NCBI GenBank assembly: GCA_023247035.1
Contig: JAHFHG010000017.1
Location: 1 to 40,300, forward strand
Length of the DNA: 40,300 nucleotides
Direction of reading: 5' to 3'
From: Candidatus Omnitrophota bacterium
GTDB taxonomy: Bacteria > Omnitrophota > Omnitrophia > Omnitrophales > Aquincolibacteriaceae
Shown piece after piece: positions 8,566 to 17,860 of the stretch (within the stretch, counting starts at the first letter, position 1; each line of letters begins with the position of its first letter). A model generated the notes under the pieces. That model saw only the letters and a program-made list of their open reading frames with translations, ran no database searches and was not told where the DNA came from. The position numbers and the translations under genes were made by a program.

Positions 8566-9651
8566 TTACCTCGAAGCGAAAACAACTTTGCTCACAGCCT
8601 CAAAGGTAGGTTCCACAGCCTCAATCTTATCCTCAAAGCTGAGCGCGTAATCCGGATCTTTAAGGCCCGAACCCGTCAAGGTAATGACGATTCTGGTATT
8701 TTCCTCAAAATAATTCCGTCTCGCAAGCTTTATCATTCCCGCAACAGCCGCTGCAGAAGCAGGCTCGGCGAAAACACCTTCCCGTTCCGCAATAAAACGG
8801 TAAGCCCAGCTTATTTCCGGGTCGGTGACCGCTTCGATGAGCCCGCCCGATTCATCCCGGGCCTGGACCGCCCCCTTCCAGCTTGCCGGATTTCCGATCC
8901 GGATGGCGGTGGCAATGGTCTCAGGCTTCTCAACAGGCTTCCCGTAGACAATCGGGGCTGCTCCTTCCGCTTGAAAGCCAAGCATTTTCGGAAGGACTTC
9001 GCATTTTCCCGCACGCCGGTATTCTTTATAACCTCTCCAATAGGCCGTAATATTGCCGGCATTTCCCACAGGGATCGCGTGATATTCAGGCGCGTCGCCA
9101 AGATCATCTACAATTTCAAAGGCGGCGGTCTTTTGGCCTTCAATCCGGTAAGGATTGATGGAATTAACAAGGGTGATCCGGTTGTCCTGCGTCACTCTTT
9201 TGACCAGCTCCAGCGCCTGGTCAAAATTTCCCGGAATCATCAACACCTTGGCCCCGTAGCGGTACGCCTGAATCAGCTTGCCCTTGGCGATTTTTCCTTC
9301 AGGGATCAGCACAAAACACCGAAGCCCGCAGCGCGAGGCAAAAGCAGCCGCCGAAGCCGAGGTATTGCCCGTCGAAGCGCAAATCACGGCGCTCGCCTTT
9401 TCCTCAAGGGCCTTGGAAATGGCCATTGTCATTCCGCGGTCCTTGAAAGAGCCCGTAGGATTCAAGCCCTCAAACTTGTAATAAATTTTTATATTCTTCA
9501 GGCCTAAGTAAACGGGAAGCGCCTCGGCCAGGATCAAAGGGGTATTGCCTTCATTCAGGGAAATGATCGGCGTATTGTCCGTGACGGGCAGAAATTCCTG
9601 GTACCGCTCAATCACACCGATTTTTTTGACTGCGAATTTTTTATGGACCAT
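8566..9651 (-). CDS. thrC: Threonine synthase
   Basis: SLNEGNTPLI, FEGLNPTGSFKDRGM PLP-lysine motif, GNAGNITAYW. Confidence 0.96.
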   Translation of the reverse strand: MVHKKFAVKKIGVIERYQEFLPVTDNTPIISLNEGNTPLILAEALPVYLGLKNIKIYYKFEGLNPTGSFKDRGMTMAISKALEEKASAVICASTGNTSASAAAFASRCGLRCFVLIPEGKIAKGKLIQAYRYGAKVLMIPGNFDQALELVKRVTQDNRITLVNSINPYRIEGQKTAAFEIVDDLGDAPEYHAIPVGNAGNITAYWRGYKEYRRAGKCEVLPKMLGFQAEGAAPIVYGKPVEKPETIATAIRIGNPASWKGAVQARDESGGLIEAVTDPEISWAYRFIAEREGVFAEPASAAAVAGMIKLARRNYFEENTRIVITLTGSGLKDPDYALSFEDKIEAVEPTFEAVSKVVFASR

Positions 9652-9663
9652 ATTAAAAACTCA

Positions 9664-9735
9664 AATATCAAAACGCAAAGATTGAAATGACAAAGCAAAA
9701 TTCAAAATTTCGAATTATCTTTGCGCTTTGATATT
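9664..9735. repeat. 17-bp inverted repeat (aatatcaaaacgcaaag / ctttgcgctttgatatt), one mismatch
   Basis: Arms 9664-9680 and 9719-9735 between hom and thrC. Confidence 0.85.
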
Positions 9736-9737
9736 AT

Positions 9738-11033
9738 TCATTGTTCGATTCTTATGACCTGCGAGTGCCCGCTCACGGCATCCAAACGGTCAATCCGCCG
9801 GATCGCATTCCTCACGTCCCGTTCGTGCGCGCCGTGCGTCAATAAAATCAGCGGCACCACGTTGCCCGCGCTTCTTTCTTTCTGAACGCAATCGGAAATG
9901 CTGATCCTGTGCTTTCCGAGGACCTGCGCGATCTTCGCAAGAACGCCCGGACGGTCGACCACATGAAAGCGAAGGTAATAGCGCGATAAAATGGAACTGA
10001 TGTTCTTGATCTTTAAAGGCCGCCGGATCGCCCGCATCGGCAGCGCTTCTTCGTTCAGCCGGCCCGCTTCGCGCATTGCAATATCAATCAGATCGCTCAT
10101 CACGGCGCTGGCGGTGGGCGCGGGGCCGGCGCCTTTCCCGTACAAAAGGACATCGCCGACTTGATCGCCGCGGATCAAAACCGCGTTAAAAGCGCCGTTG
10201 ACGTTGGCCAAAATGTGAGATTCCGGAAGAAGCGTGGGCTGGACCCTTGCTTCAATGCCTTCCTTTGAAGCCTTGGCAATCGCAAGGAGTTTCACCCGGT
10301 ACCCGAATTCATGAGCAAAAGCGATGTCTTCGCTGCGGATCCTGGAAATCCCCTCGCAATAAATATCCTTGAACCGGACATTTCCGCAAAACGCAAAACG
10401 CAAAAGAATCGCGAGTTTGTGGGCCGCGTCGATTCCCTCGATATCTAAAGTCGGGTCCGCCTCAGCGTAGCCTTTTTCCTGCGCCTCCCGCAAGGCCTCG
10501 CGGAAATCACTTTTATCTTCCGTCATCCGGGTCAAGATATAATTGCTGGTTCCGTTGATGATCGAATAAATGGATTCAATCCGGTTCGCGACAAGCCCCT
10601 CGCGCAGGGCCTTGATCACAGGAATGCCGCCCCCCACACTGGCCTCGAAAAAAATCCAGCGCTTCTTCCGGTCCGCCAGATCGAAAATTTCATCTCCCGC
10701 CTCGGCCAGAAGCGCCTTATTTGCCGTAACCACGTGCTTGCCGCGCGTTAACGCCTCGCCAATGAGGGCCTTTGCCTCCCGGATTCCTCCGATAAGCTCG
10801 ACCACGACATCCACGGAGGGATCGCGCACCACTTCAAAAGCATTCTCGGTAAGCAGGGATTTCGGGACGGATTTTTTTCTTTTTTTATCCTTATTCCGGA
10901 CCGCAACTTTGACCAAATCGATCGAAATGCCGATCTCGCGCCTGAAAAAATCCCGTTTGGACGCAAGCAGACTGTAAAATCCGGCCCCAATTTGTCCGAG
11001 CCCCAATAATCCTACCCTGAGTGTTTTCATCAA
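9738..11033 (-). CDS. hom: Homoserine dehydrogenase with C-terminal ACT domain
   Basis: VGLLGLGQIGAGFY Rossmann motif; GTSNYILTRMTEDKSDFREALREAQEKGYAEADPTLDIEGIDAAHK; C-terminal RFHVVDRPGVLAKIAQVLGKHRISIS. Confidence 0.97.
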   Translation of the reverse strand: MMKTLRVGLLGLGQIGAGFYSLLASKRDFFRREIGISIDLVKVAVRNKDKKRKKSVPKSLLTENAFEVVRDPSVDVVVELIGGIREAKALIGEALTRGKHVVTANKALLAEAGDEIFDLADRKKRWIFFEASVGGGIPVIKALREGLVANRIESIYSIINGTSNYILTRMTEDKSDFREALREAQEKGYAEADPTLDIEGIDAAHKLAILLRFAFCGNVRFKDIYCEGISRIRSEDIAFAHEFGYRVKLLAIAKASKEGIEARVQPTLLPESHILANVNGAFNAVLIRGDQVGDVLLYGKGAGPAPTASAVMSDLIDIAMREAGRLNEEALPMRAIRRPLKIKNISSILSRYYLRFHVVDRPGVLAKIAQVLGKHRISISDCVQKERSAGNVVPLILLTHGAHERDVRNAIRRIDRLDAVSGHSQVIRIEQ

Positions 11034-11123
11034 TAATCCGAAATCATCCGAGCCTTAATGAAAAGGAATCCCTTGTCGCTGCAACTGTTGAAGAATAGTG
11101 AAGTTAGATTAAAGCGGGGCGTA

Positions 11124-11152
11124 GTATATCCCAGCCTACCCTAAAAAGCAAA
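11124..11152 (-). promoter_or_regulatory. Candidate sigma-70 promoter TTGCTT-N17-TATACT for hom operon
   Basis: Near-consensus hexamers, 17-bp spacer, about 90 bp upstream of hom. Confidence 0.6.
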
Positions 11153-11248
11153 CTCCGCAATCCTCCGCAATCCTTGGACGGCCGAAGCTTATCAGGGCGA
11201 CCTTCGGATTTCATCAATCGCAGGGAATGGAGAATCGATTGAATCATT

Positions 11249-11277
11249 TTGAGCAAAGAGGCGGCTTGAGGTATACT
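11249..11277 (+). promoter_or_regulatory. Candidate sigma-70 promoter TTGAGC-N17-TATACT for the 11323 ORF
   Basis: Near-consensus hexamers, 17-bp spacer, about 45 bp upstream of ATG. Confidence 0.6.
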
Positions 11278-11322
11278 AGCCTTTGAAATTATTTATCGTC
11301 TGAATTAACAACGGAGATTCTC

Positions 11323-11751
11323 ATGAAAAAAAAGTGGATCCTTTTTCTGATTTTAACGATAAGCGCTTTTCAATACGGGATGGCAAACCGCGGCCAGTAC
11401 GATGAAGAGGCCCGCGAGCAGGAACGGCTGGAAAAGGCGGCCGGGAAGGCGGCCAAAAAATCGGGCGTCAGTCCCGCTAAAAGATTTGCCGGCGGCATCA
11501 AAGAGGCAACCCTCGATTCCACCGTTGCCGTCCTTTCGGAAACCTCCGAGTCCACTCAAGAAGAAGGCCTTCTGGTCGGCCCGCTCGAAGGAGCAAGACG
11601 CAGCAGCGGGAAAATCCTCGACAGCACCGTAAAAGGGGCCGTCAAGGTTGCGACGCTCGGCTACGGGGAAGTGGAAAATTACGAAATTGTGGAACCCGAA
11701 AAGAATTCCGGCGAACCTACGAAGATCAAGATCAAAATCCCGGGAACTTGA
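11323..11751 (+). CDS. Small secreted hypothetical protein (possibly related to the TIGR04073-type family)
   Basis: N-terminal signal peptide MKKKWILFLILTISAFQYGMA; promoter and SD (ggag) upstream; C-terminal YEIVEPEKNSGEPTKIKIKIPGT. Confidence 0.7.
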   Translation: MKKKWILFLILTISAFQYGMANRGQYDEEAREQERLEKAAGKAAKKSGVSPAKRFAGGIKEATLDSTVAVLSETSESTQEEGLLVGPLEGARRSSGKILDSTVKGAVKVATLGYGEVENYEIVEPEKNSGEPTKIKIKIPGT

Positions 11752-11840
11752 ACTTCAAAGATCAAAAATCAAACTGATCGTTTTTGTTCGGCGCTTTTTG
11801 TAGAGATAAGGCTCGGTAATCTATTCAACTTAGAATAAGT

Positions 11841-11880
11841 CGTCATTGCGAGCAAAGCGAGCGAAGAGCAAGCCAATCTC
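11841..11880. repeat. gtcattgcgagc-type repeat (cgtcattgcgagcaaagcgagcgaagagcaagccaatctc)
   Basis: Resembles the outer element at 5879 in sequence. Confidence 0.65.
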
Positions 11881-11937
11881 AAACCGATCGCCCCGCAAGC
11901 CCCTTTCGGAAAGCCCTTAGGAACACATGGATTATCC

Positions 11938-11957
11938 CCCCGCCTTTACAGGCGGGG
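11938..11957. repeat. GC-rich hairpin ccccgcctttacaggcgggg
   Basis: 8-bp arms, 4-nt loop. Confidence 0.7.
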
Positions 11958-11974
11958 AGCTCCCGCTAAATTAG

Positions 11975-12352
11975 ATGGAAATATGTATTCGGCAAGTTCT
12001 GTTAGATTGTCGCAATTTATTTTTTTCCCGCAAGGAACGAACACAACCTACTAAGAATCATGTGATCACACTAGACAATAGCAACATTCAGATCAAAATA
12101 ACTTTTGGCAAAACACGGTTTAAGGAAAAACTAGGGGTTGATTTAGGCGCGCATTTGGAAAGAGATTACGGGCCAGGTTTATACGCTCATTATTTTACAG
12201 TCGAATGGGTAATTAATACCAAACGGCTAAGACGATGGTCAACGCGAACTAAAGAACAAATTGGATGGGCTAAGGAAGTTGGCGAATCGTACCAGACAGC
12301 ATTTTCGTTTTCCTTGCTTGAACAGGCGCTTAACAAACGATACCTTAGTTGA
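11975..12352 (+). CDS. Hypothetical protein (orphan)
   Basis: 125 aa ORF in an otherwise unexplained intergenic interval; no recognised motif. Confidence 0.35.
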   Translation: MEICIRQVLLDCRNLFFSRKERTQPTKNHVITLDNSNIQIKITFGKTRFKEKLGVDLGAHLERDYGPGLYAHYFTVEWVINTKRLRRWSTRTKEQIGWAKEVGESYQTAFSFSLLEQALNKRYLS

Positions 12353-12469
12353 CACGAGAAAGACGCGATCAATTCAGGCTAATCAGCCTCGCTCCTCCTG
12401 CCCCGCGCCGCCTTTCTCATTCCCACAAGTAGCCATAATCTGCAATGGAGATTTTCGAAATTTTAATTT

Positions 12470-14221
12470 TTACAGGTTGAACTGCAGATCGTAGAGTTTT
12501 TTGTAGGCCCCGCCCTCGCGGAGAAGCGTTTCATTTGTTCCGTCCTGAATAATCCGCCCTGCCTCAAGAACGAGGATCCGGTCGGCGCGCTGGATCGTCG
12601 ACAGCCGGTGCGCAATCACAAAGACCGTTCTGCCCTGCATTAAATTTTCAAGCGCGCTTTGCACTTCCCGTTCGCTTTCGGTATCCAAATGAGAAGTGGC
12701 TTCGTCCAAAATCAGAATCGGAGGATTTTTCAATAGGGCGCGGGCAATCGCGATACGCTGCCTCTGCCCGCCCGAGAGCTTCAGGCCTCGTTCGCCCAGA
12801 GGGGTGTCGTAACCTTTGGGCAGGGCCTGAATAAAATGATCCGCATAAGCGGCCTCGGCGGCCTGCTCGATTTCTTCAAGACCCGCTTCGGGTCTTCCGT
12901 AGGCAATATTCTCCCGGACGGTGGCATTGAAAAGAATCGTGTCCTGGGACACGATCCCGATGAATTCGCGTAACGACTCCAGCGTAAAATTGCGGATATC
13001 GATTCCGTTCAGCTTAATCGATCCCTGCGTGGGATCATAAAAACGCAGCAGCAAATTCATAAGCGTGGTCTTCCCGGAGCCGCTGACTCCCACAAGCGCC
13101 AAAATTTCCCCGCGCCGGACCTGAAAATCAATGTCCTGCAGCACGTTTTTTCCGGGCTCGTATTGAAAACTCACCTTTTCGTAGCTTGCCGTTTCAGGCG
13201 AGCCTGAAAAAACAATCGCGCTTTCACGGTCACGGATGCTCGGGACAGCGTCCAGAATTTCGAAAATCCGGCCCCCCGAGGCAATGGATTGCTGGACCGT
13301 GCTGTTGACTTTGCTGACCTTTTTCAGGGGTTCGAAAAAAATAAAAAGCGAGCCGACGAAGGCGACAAAACGATCCGGTGGAAGGCTCTTGAGCCCAAAC
13401 CACACCGCAATGGCCGCGCCGACCGCTCCCATAATTTCGATCAAGGGGCGCTGGATGAGCGTGATCCGGATCGTCTTTTTGAAGAAATCAAAAACGTTCT
13501 TGTTGATCTCGCGGAATTTTCCGATTTCTCTTTCTTCTTGGCAGAAGGCTTTCACAATATGAATCCCGGCCAGGGTCTCCGCGATAAACGCCGTAATGTC
13601 CGCAGCGCGTTCCTGCATTTTTTTCGTGATACGGCGCAAATTCCTGCCCAGCAGAGTAATCGGAACGGCGACAAGCGGGAAAATCATGATCGCAAACGCC
13701 GCATTCGGGCCACCCCAAATAAAAACCCACGGAATATTGAAAAGGATGACCATCGGCTGTTTGATCAGGTCGACAATCACGTCCGTCACCGCGCCTTGGA
13801 TCGAGCCCACGTCATTGACGATGCGGCTTAAGAAATCGCCCGTCCTGCCCTTGGAATAAAAATCGCTTGAAAGACGGACAAGGTGTTCGTACAAATCGTC
13901 GCGGATTTTTCTGACGATCCGGATCCCGATGCTCGACATTTGATAATTGGACACGTAATCAAAAAAACCGCGGAGAAAAAAAACAACGACCATAATAAAA
14001 GGGATCCAAAAGGCAGGGAAGCTCAGCGAGGATGCGAAAGGAATATACTCAAGGTCGTTAATCACAACGGCGCTTTTGTTGTGAAGGCCGTTTACAATGA
14101 TATAGAGCGTGGCGGAAACAAGCGAATTGGCGATCGAATAAAAAAACATGCACAAAACCGCCACAGCCAGGCGGCCCCGGTGAGGCCGGATATAATTGAG
14201 GAGCCTTCGGTAAATATTCAT
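12470..14221 (-). CDS. ABC transporter, ATP-binding/permease fusion (MsbA-like lipid exporter)
   Basis: TM domain plus Walker A GVSGSGKTTL, LSGGQRQRIAIARALL, ILDEATSHLD. Confidence 0.93.
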   Translation of the reverse strand: MNIYRRLLNYIRPHRGRLAVAVLCMFFYSIANSLVSATLYIIVNGLHNKSAVVINDLEYIPFASSLSFPAFWIPFIMVVVFFLRGFFDYVSNYQMSSIGIRIVRKIRDDLYEHLVRLSSDFYSKGRTGDFLSRIVNDVGSIQGAVTDVIVDLIKQPMVILFNIPWVFIWGGPNAAFAIMIFPLVAVPITLLGRNLRRITKKMQERAADITAFIAETLAGIHIVKAFCQEEREIGKFREINKNVFDFFKKTIRITLIQRPLIEIMGAVGAAIAVWFGLKSLPPDRFVAFVGSLFIFFEPLKKVSKVNSTVQQSIASGGRIFEILDAVPSIRDRESAIVFSGSPETASYEKVSFQYEPGKNVLQDIDFQVRRGEILALVGVSGSGKTTLMNLLLRFYDPTQGSIKLNGIDIRNFTLESLREFIGIVSQDTILFNATVRENIAYGRPEAGLEEIEQAAEAAYADHFIQALPKGYDTPLGERGLKLSGGQRQRIAIARALLKNPPILILDEATSHLDTESEREVQSALENLMQGRTVFVIAHRLSTIQRADRILVLEAGRIIQDGTNETLLREGGAYKKLYDLQFNL

Positions 14222-14383
14222 AAGATATTAGAGATTACGGATAATCAACTTTTAAGGAAGCCTGCCTAGGAAGGCTTTAAGACGAATGGTTTTATAACAT
14301 ATCCATTGACACTGCTCAAGGTAATTTGTTACGATGGCGTTGTTTTTAATTAGCTTTAACTCCCTTTAAAGAAAAGAGTTACG

Positions 14384-15331
14384 GTGGAAAAAGTGTTAAA
14401 AGCAGCCGTTGTCGGCATTGGACATTTAGGCAAGGAGCATGCCCGCATTTATAAAGAATTGGCGGAGCAATGCCAGCTTCTGGGGCTCTGCGATATCGAC
14501 TTTAGTAAAAAGGTCCAGGCCGAGGCCTTGGGCCTGCCTTTCTTTGAAGACTATAAAGATCTCATCGGGCGGGTGGATGCCGTAAGTATCGCAACGCCCA
14601 CCTCGGCGCATTACTCCATTGCTAAAGAATTTCTCAAAGCCGGCGCCCATACTCTCATCGAAAAACCGATCACCCTCCGCCTGGAGGAAGCCGAGGAGCT
14701 TCTGGAACTGGCCCGGCTTCACCGCTGCGTGCTCCAAGTGGGCCACGTGGAACGGCACAATCCCGGCTTCAAACGGATCGAAGAAATCGTGAAAAATATC
14801 CGTTTTTTTGAAATCCACCGGCTGGGGCCGTTCACGGGCCGGATTAACGATTGCGGGGTCGTGCTGGACCTTATGATTCACGATCTGGATATCGTGCTGA
14901 GTTTAGTGAAATCCGAAATCGCAAGTTTTGATGCCGTGGGAATCAACGTGCTGACTCCATTTGAAGACATTGCCAATGTGCGGATCAAATTTAAAAACGG
15001 CGCCGTGGCCGATCTCACCGCCTCGAGGCTGACTTTCGAAAAGCAGCGCAAAATACGCATCTTTCAGGAAGACGCCTACATTTCGCTGGATTATGAGGCC
15101 CAGAGCGCAAAAATTATCCGGAAAGAAAACGGCCGGATCATCCAAGAAGTCGTGAATGTCGAAAAGGCCGAACCGCTGAAAGAAGAAATCCGGCATTTCC
15201 TTTCGCAGATTCAAAACGGAAAAAACTTTGGATGCCCCGATGAGGCGGCCCGGAACGCCCTCCGTTTTGCCCTCGATATTGTGCAAGCCATTCAGAAAAA
15301 CCAGAGCGAAGCCCTGAAAGTCCCCTCCTGA
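14384..15331 (+). CDS. Gfo/Idh/MocA family oxidoreductase (candidate UDP-GlcNAc 3-dehydrogenase, GnnA-like)
   Basis: AAVVGIGHLGKEHARIY; EKPITL; VGHVERHNPGFKRI; VVLDLMIHDLDIVL; directly upstream of lpxB; GTG start. Confidence 0.85.
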   Translation: MEKVLKAAVVGIGHLGKEHARIYKELAEQCQLLGLCDIDFSKKVQAEALGLPFFEDYKDLIGRVDAVSIATPTSAHYSIAKEFLKAGAHTLIEKPITLRLEEAEELLELARLHRCVLQVGHVERHNPGFKRIEEIVKNIRFFEIHRLGPFTGRINDCGVVLDLMIHDLDIVLSLVKSEIASFDAVGINVLTPFEDIANVRIKFKNGAVADLTASRLTFEKQRKIRIFQEDAYISLDYEAQSAKIIRKENGRIIQEVVNVEKAEPLKEEIRHFLSQIQNGKNFGCPDEAARNALRFALDIVQAIQKNQSEALKVPS

Positions 15332-15335
15332 TTTT

Positions 15336-16472
15336 ATGCCTCCGAAGATTTTTATGATCGCCTGTGAACCTTCGGGCGACATTCACGGCGATTCTCTGGC
15401 GCGAGAGCTGAAGAAGCTCAGCCCTTCTTGCGAACTCAGCGGCCTCGGCGGCCCTCGGATGAAAGAAGCCGGCGTCGCTTTGCTCTATGATATGACCCGG
15501 ATTTCGGCGCTCGGATTCGGGGATGTCGTCCGCCAGTATTTCACTTACCGAAAAATTTTTTACCAGGCCTTGAACGCGGTGAACCGAAGCCGGCCTGACG
15601 TCCTTATTTTGATTGACTCGCCTGCTTTTAATCTCAGGTTCGCCAAAAAAATAAAAAAGGAACTGCCCGTCATTTATTACATTTCACCGCAAATCTGGGC
15701 GTGGGGAAAGCGGCGGATTCATACGATCAAAAAGACCGTATTCAAAATGCTCGTGATTCTCCCCTTTGAGACCGCGCTTTATGAGGCGGCGGGGATTCCT
15801 TGTGAATTTGTCGGCCACCCTTTGCTCGATCATCTGGATTTGCCCGAAGACCGTACCGCCCTTCGCCAAAAATTGAATATCCATTCCAATGAGACCGCTA
15901 TCGGCCTGCTGCCCGGCTCGCGCGCAAGCGAAGTCCGGCGTATTCTCCCTTCAATGCTGGAAAGCGCACAGCTTCTTCAAAAAAATTTACTGAATGCCGT
16001 CTTTTTTCTCGCTCACTCTCCGAATGTGAGTCCGGATATTTATGAGACTCTAAAAAAGGAATACCCGCAAATCCGGCTGAGGTCTCATAAAGACTCCATC
16101 CATTCCCTGCTGGCGGCAATGGATTTTGCGCTGATCGCTTCGGGGACGGCAACGCTTGAAGCCGCGCTGATCGGAACTCCCTTTTTCCTTCTCTACAAAA
16201 CAAACTGGTCGACCTATTGGTTAGGAAGATGTTTGATCCGCGTTCCCTATTTGGGAATCGTGAATCTTCTGGCCGGGAAACGGGTCGTCCCGGAATTCAT
16301 TCAAAGAATTTCTCCTGCAAAGATTGCGCACGAAGCGGAAGCGCTTTTAAAGAATGCTGAGCTTTATCAGAAAATGAAAAAGGAATTTGCCGCGGTGCGC
16401 GGAAAATTAGGAGACAAGGGCGCAAGCTCCCGCGCCGCTTGCGCCATTTTGAAGGGGATTAAGCAGCTCTAG
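15336..16472 (+). CDS. lpxB: Lipid-A-disaccharide synthase
   Basis: ACEPSGDIHGDSLARELK, SPQIWAWGKRRIHTIKK, VGHPLLD, LLPGSRASEV. Confidence 0.96.
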   Translation: MPPKIFMIACEPSGDIHGDSLARELKKLSPSCELSGLGGPRMKEAGVALLYDMTRISALGFGDVVRQYFTYRKIFYQALNAVNRSRPDVLILIDSPAFNLRFAKKIKKELPVIYYISPQIWAWGKRRIHTIKKTVFKMLVILPFETALYEAAGIPCEFVGHPLLDHLDLPEDRTALRQKLNIHSNETAIGLLPGSRASEVRRILPSMLESAQLLQKNLLNAVFFLAHSPNVSPDIYETLKKEYPQIRLRSHKDSIHSLLAAMDFALIASGTATLEAALIGTPFFLLYKTNWSTYWLGRCLIRVPYLGIVNLLAGKRVVPEFIQRISPAKIAHEAEALLKNAELYQKMKKEFAAVRGKLGDKGASSRAACAILKGIKQL

Positions 16473-17183
16473 CGAACGCGACGGTTCGCTCGTAGCGATC
16501 CCGCCACGAATCCGTCACGGAGCGACGAATAATGACAACCCGCCTTTGATTATCGAAAGCCGCGTAAGGGGGCAAGTCCTTATATTTGCCGTAAAAAGAA
16601 ACGGCCTCTAATCCCGCGCCAACCGTCCCAGCTTGACCAACTTCATCAGCCAAAAGATAGGTTCGGTCTTCGTCAATGCCGGCTTTTCTCAATTCCGACC
16701 GGAGCAGAGCAGCTTCAGCCGGAGAGGCCTTATCGGAAAGTACGACGACTTTTCCTTGATCGCCTGTGAGATATTTTCGAAATGCCTCCGCCAAGCCGCC
16801 GGATTCGGTAATGAGCCGACCCTTTAACTTTGGATCATTCGATAAAAGCTTTCCCACCGGATCAGTCGTGTTGACGTTATAAACAATAACTTGCCTGCCC
16901 TGAACCGCAGCCGTATAAATGAGCTCTCTAAGCTTGCCGTCAGAGCCTTGGATACGGTTGAAATCCGCAACCACTCTCTCAACGCCGAACGATTGCCGCG
17001 TTGTTTGCTCTATACGTCGCACTTCTTCAGACCTTCGACGCAGCGCCTCTGGCGCTTTGCTCAGGTCAAGAGCACTCAGCCCTGGGTCCGACAAGCTCGG
17101 GATTGAACCCTCCACTGATTCGTTGGCAGGCTCGCCTACAACCTGGCGGGCAAGCAGGCGGACTTGCTTGCCTTCTTTTTGGC

Positions 17184-17199
17184 TAGCTTCGGAGCGGGC
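17184..17199. repeat. Partial copy of gcacttcggagcggg repeat (encodes ARSEAS)
   Basis: agcttcggagcgggcg; compare 17841, 18671, 19690. Confidence 0.5.
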
Positions 17200-17240
17200 G
17201 ACAGCTGATTTTGGCTTTCGTCCTTGGGGAGAAAATGTGG

Positions 17241-17246
17241 TATACT
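17241..17246 (+). promoter_or_regulatory. Extended -10 (TGgTATACT) upstream of antitoxin
   Basis: gtggtatact 24 bp before the antitoxin ATG; aggaggt SD between them. Confidence 0.45.
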
Positions 17247-17269
17247 TCGGTTTGTCAGGAGGTAAAGAA

Positions 17270-17530
17270 ATGTCGCTTTTAAAAGGATTATCCGATGAAA
17301 AAGTCGTTGTGTTGGGACGACGGAAACTGCCTTTTGCTTTAGAAGGGATTGTGCGGCTTGTGGACAGCAAAGGTCGTACACTTGGCATTGTTTTAGATCC
17401 TCGGATTCTTTCTGATATTGAAGAAGAAATAGAAGTATCCTCGCCTGAATTTTTGGAATCGCTTGAGCGTTCCAGGGCCTCAGGCCGAGTGGCTGGTGGA
17501 TTAGTCAGAAAAAAATCCGGCTTGAAATGA
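17270..17530 (+). CDS. Putative antitoxin of a RelE-type TA module
   Basis: ATG at 17270 preceded by aggaggt SD; 86 aa; overlaps the toxin start by ATGA; family not identified. Confidence 0.75.
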   Translation: MSLLKGLSDEKVVVLGRRKLPFALEGIVRLVDSKGRTLGIVLDPRILSDIEEEIEVSSPEFLESLERSRASGRVAGGLVRKKSGLK

Positions 17531-17784
17531 CCCCATATGATTTTACCCGCCAGGCGGAGCAAATGTTCCTGAAACTTCCCAGAGATCTCCAGCAGCGAAT
17601 CCTGCGTAAAATCGAACATTACCTTGCCCAGCCCAATCCCCTGGTCTTTGCGAAACGCATTGTAGGAAGCTCTGTCCCCGCTTACCGTTTTCAAGTTGGA
17701 GACTATCGCGTCGTTTTCGACTGGGAAGGTGACCGTATTTTGATCACGAAGGTTGGACACCGGCGCGAGATTTACCGCGGTTAA
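17527..17784 (+). CDS. RelE/ParE superfamily toxin
   Basis: FTRQAEQMFLKLPRDLQQRILRKIEHYL ... YRFQVGDYRVVFDWEGDRILITKVGHRREIYRG. Confidence 0.9.
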   Translation: MTPYDFTRQAEQMFLKLPRDLQQRILRKIEHYLAQPNPLVFAKRIVGSSVPAYRFQVGDYRVVFDWEGDRILITKVGHRREIYRG

Positions 17785-17840
17785 GTCAGAAACTGGACTC
17801 TCAACTGCAGACGGCCTTCCGCCTTCGGCCTGCTTTTGTA

Positions 17841-17860
17841 TCCGCACTTCCGAGCGGGAT
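17841..17860. repeat. gcacttcggagcggg repeat copy (encodes SRSEVR on minus strand)
   Basis: tccgcacttccgagcgggat. Confidence 0.6.

Noticed and set aside
17075-17115. GGTTCAATCCC reminiscent of a tRNA T-arm on the minus strand
   Set aside because: The five-base T-stem does not pair and no acceptor, D or anticodon arms could be found.
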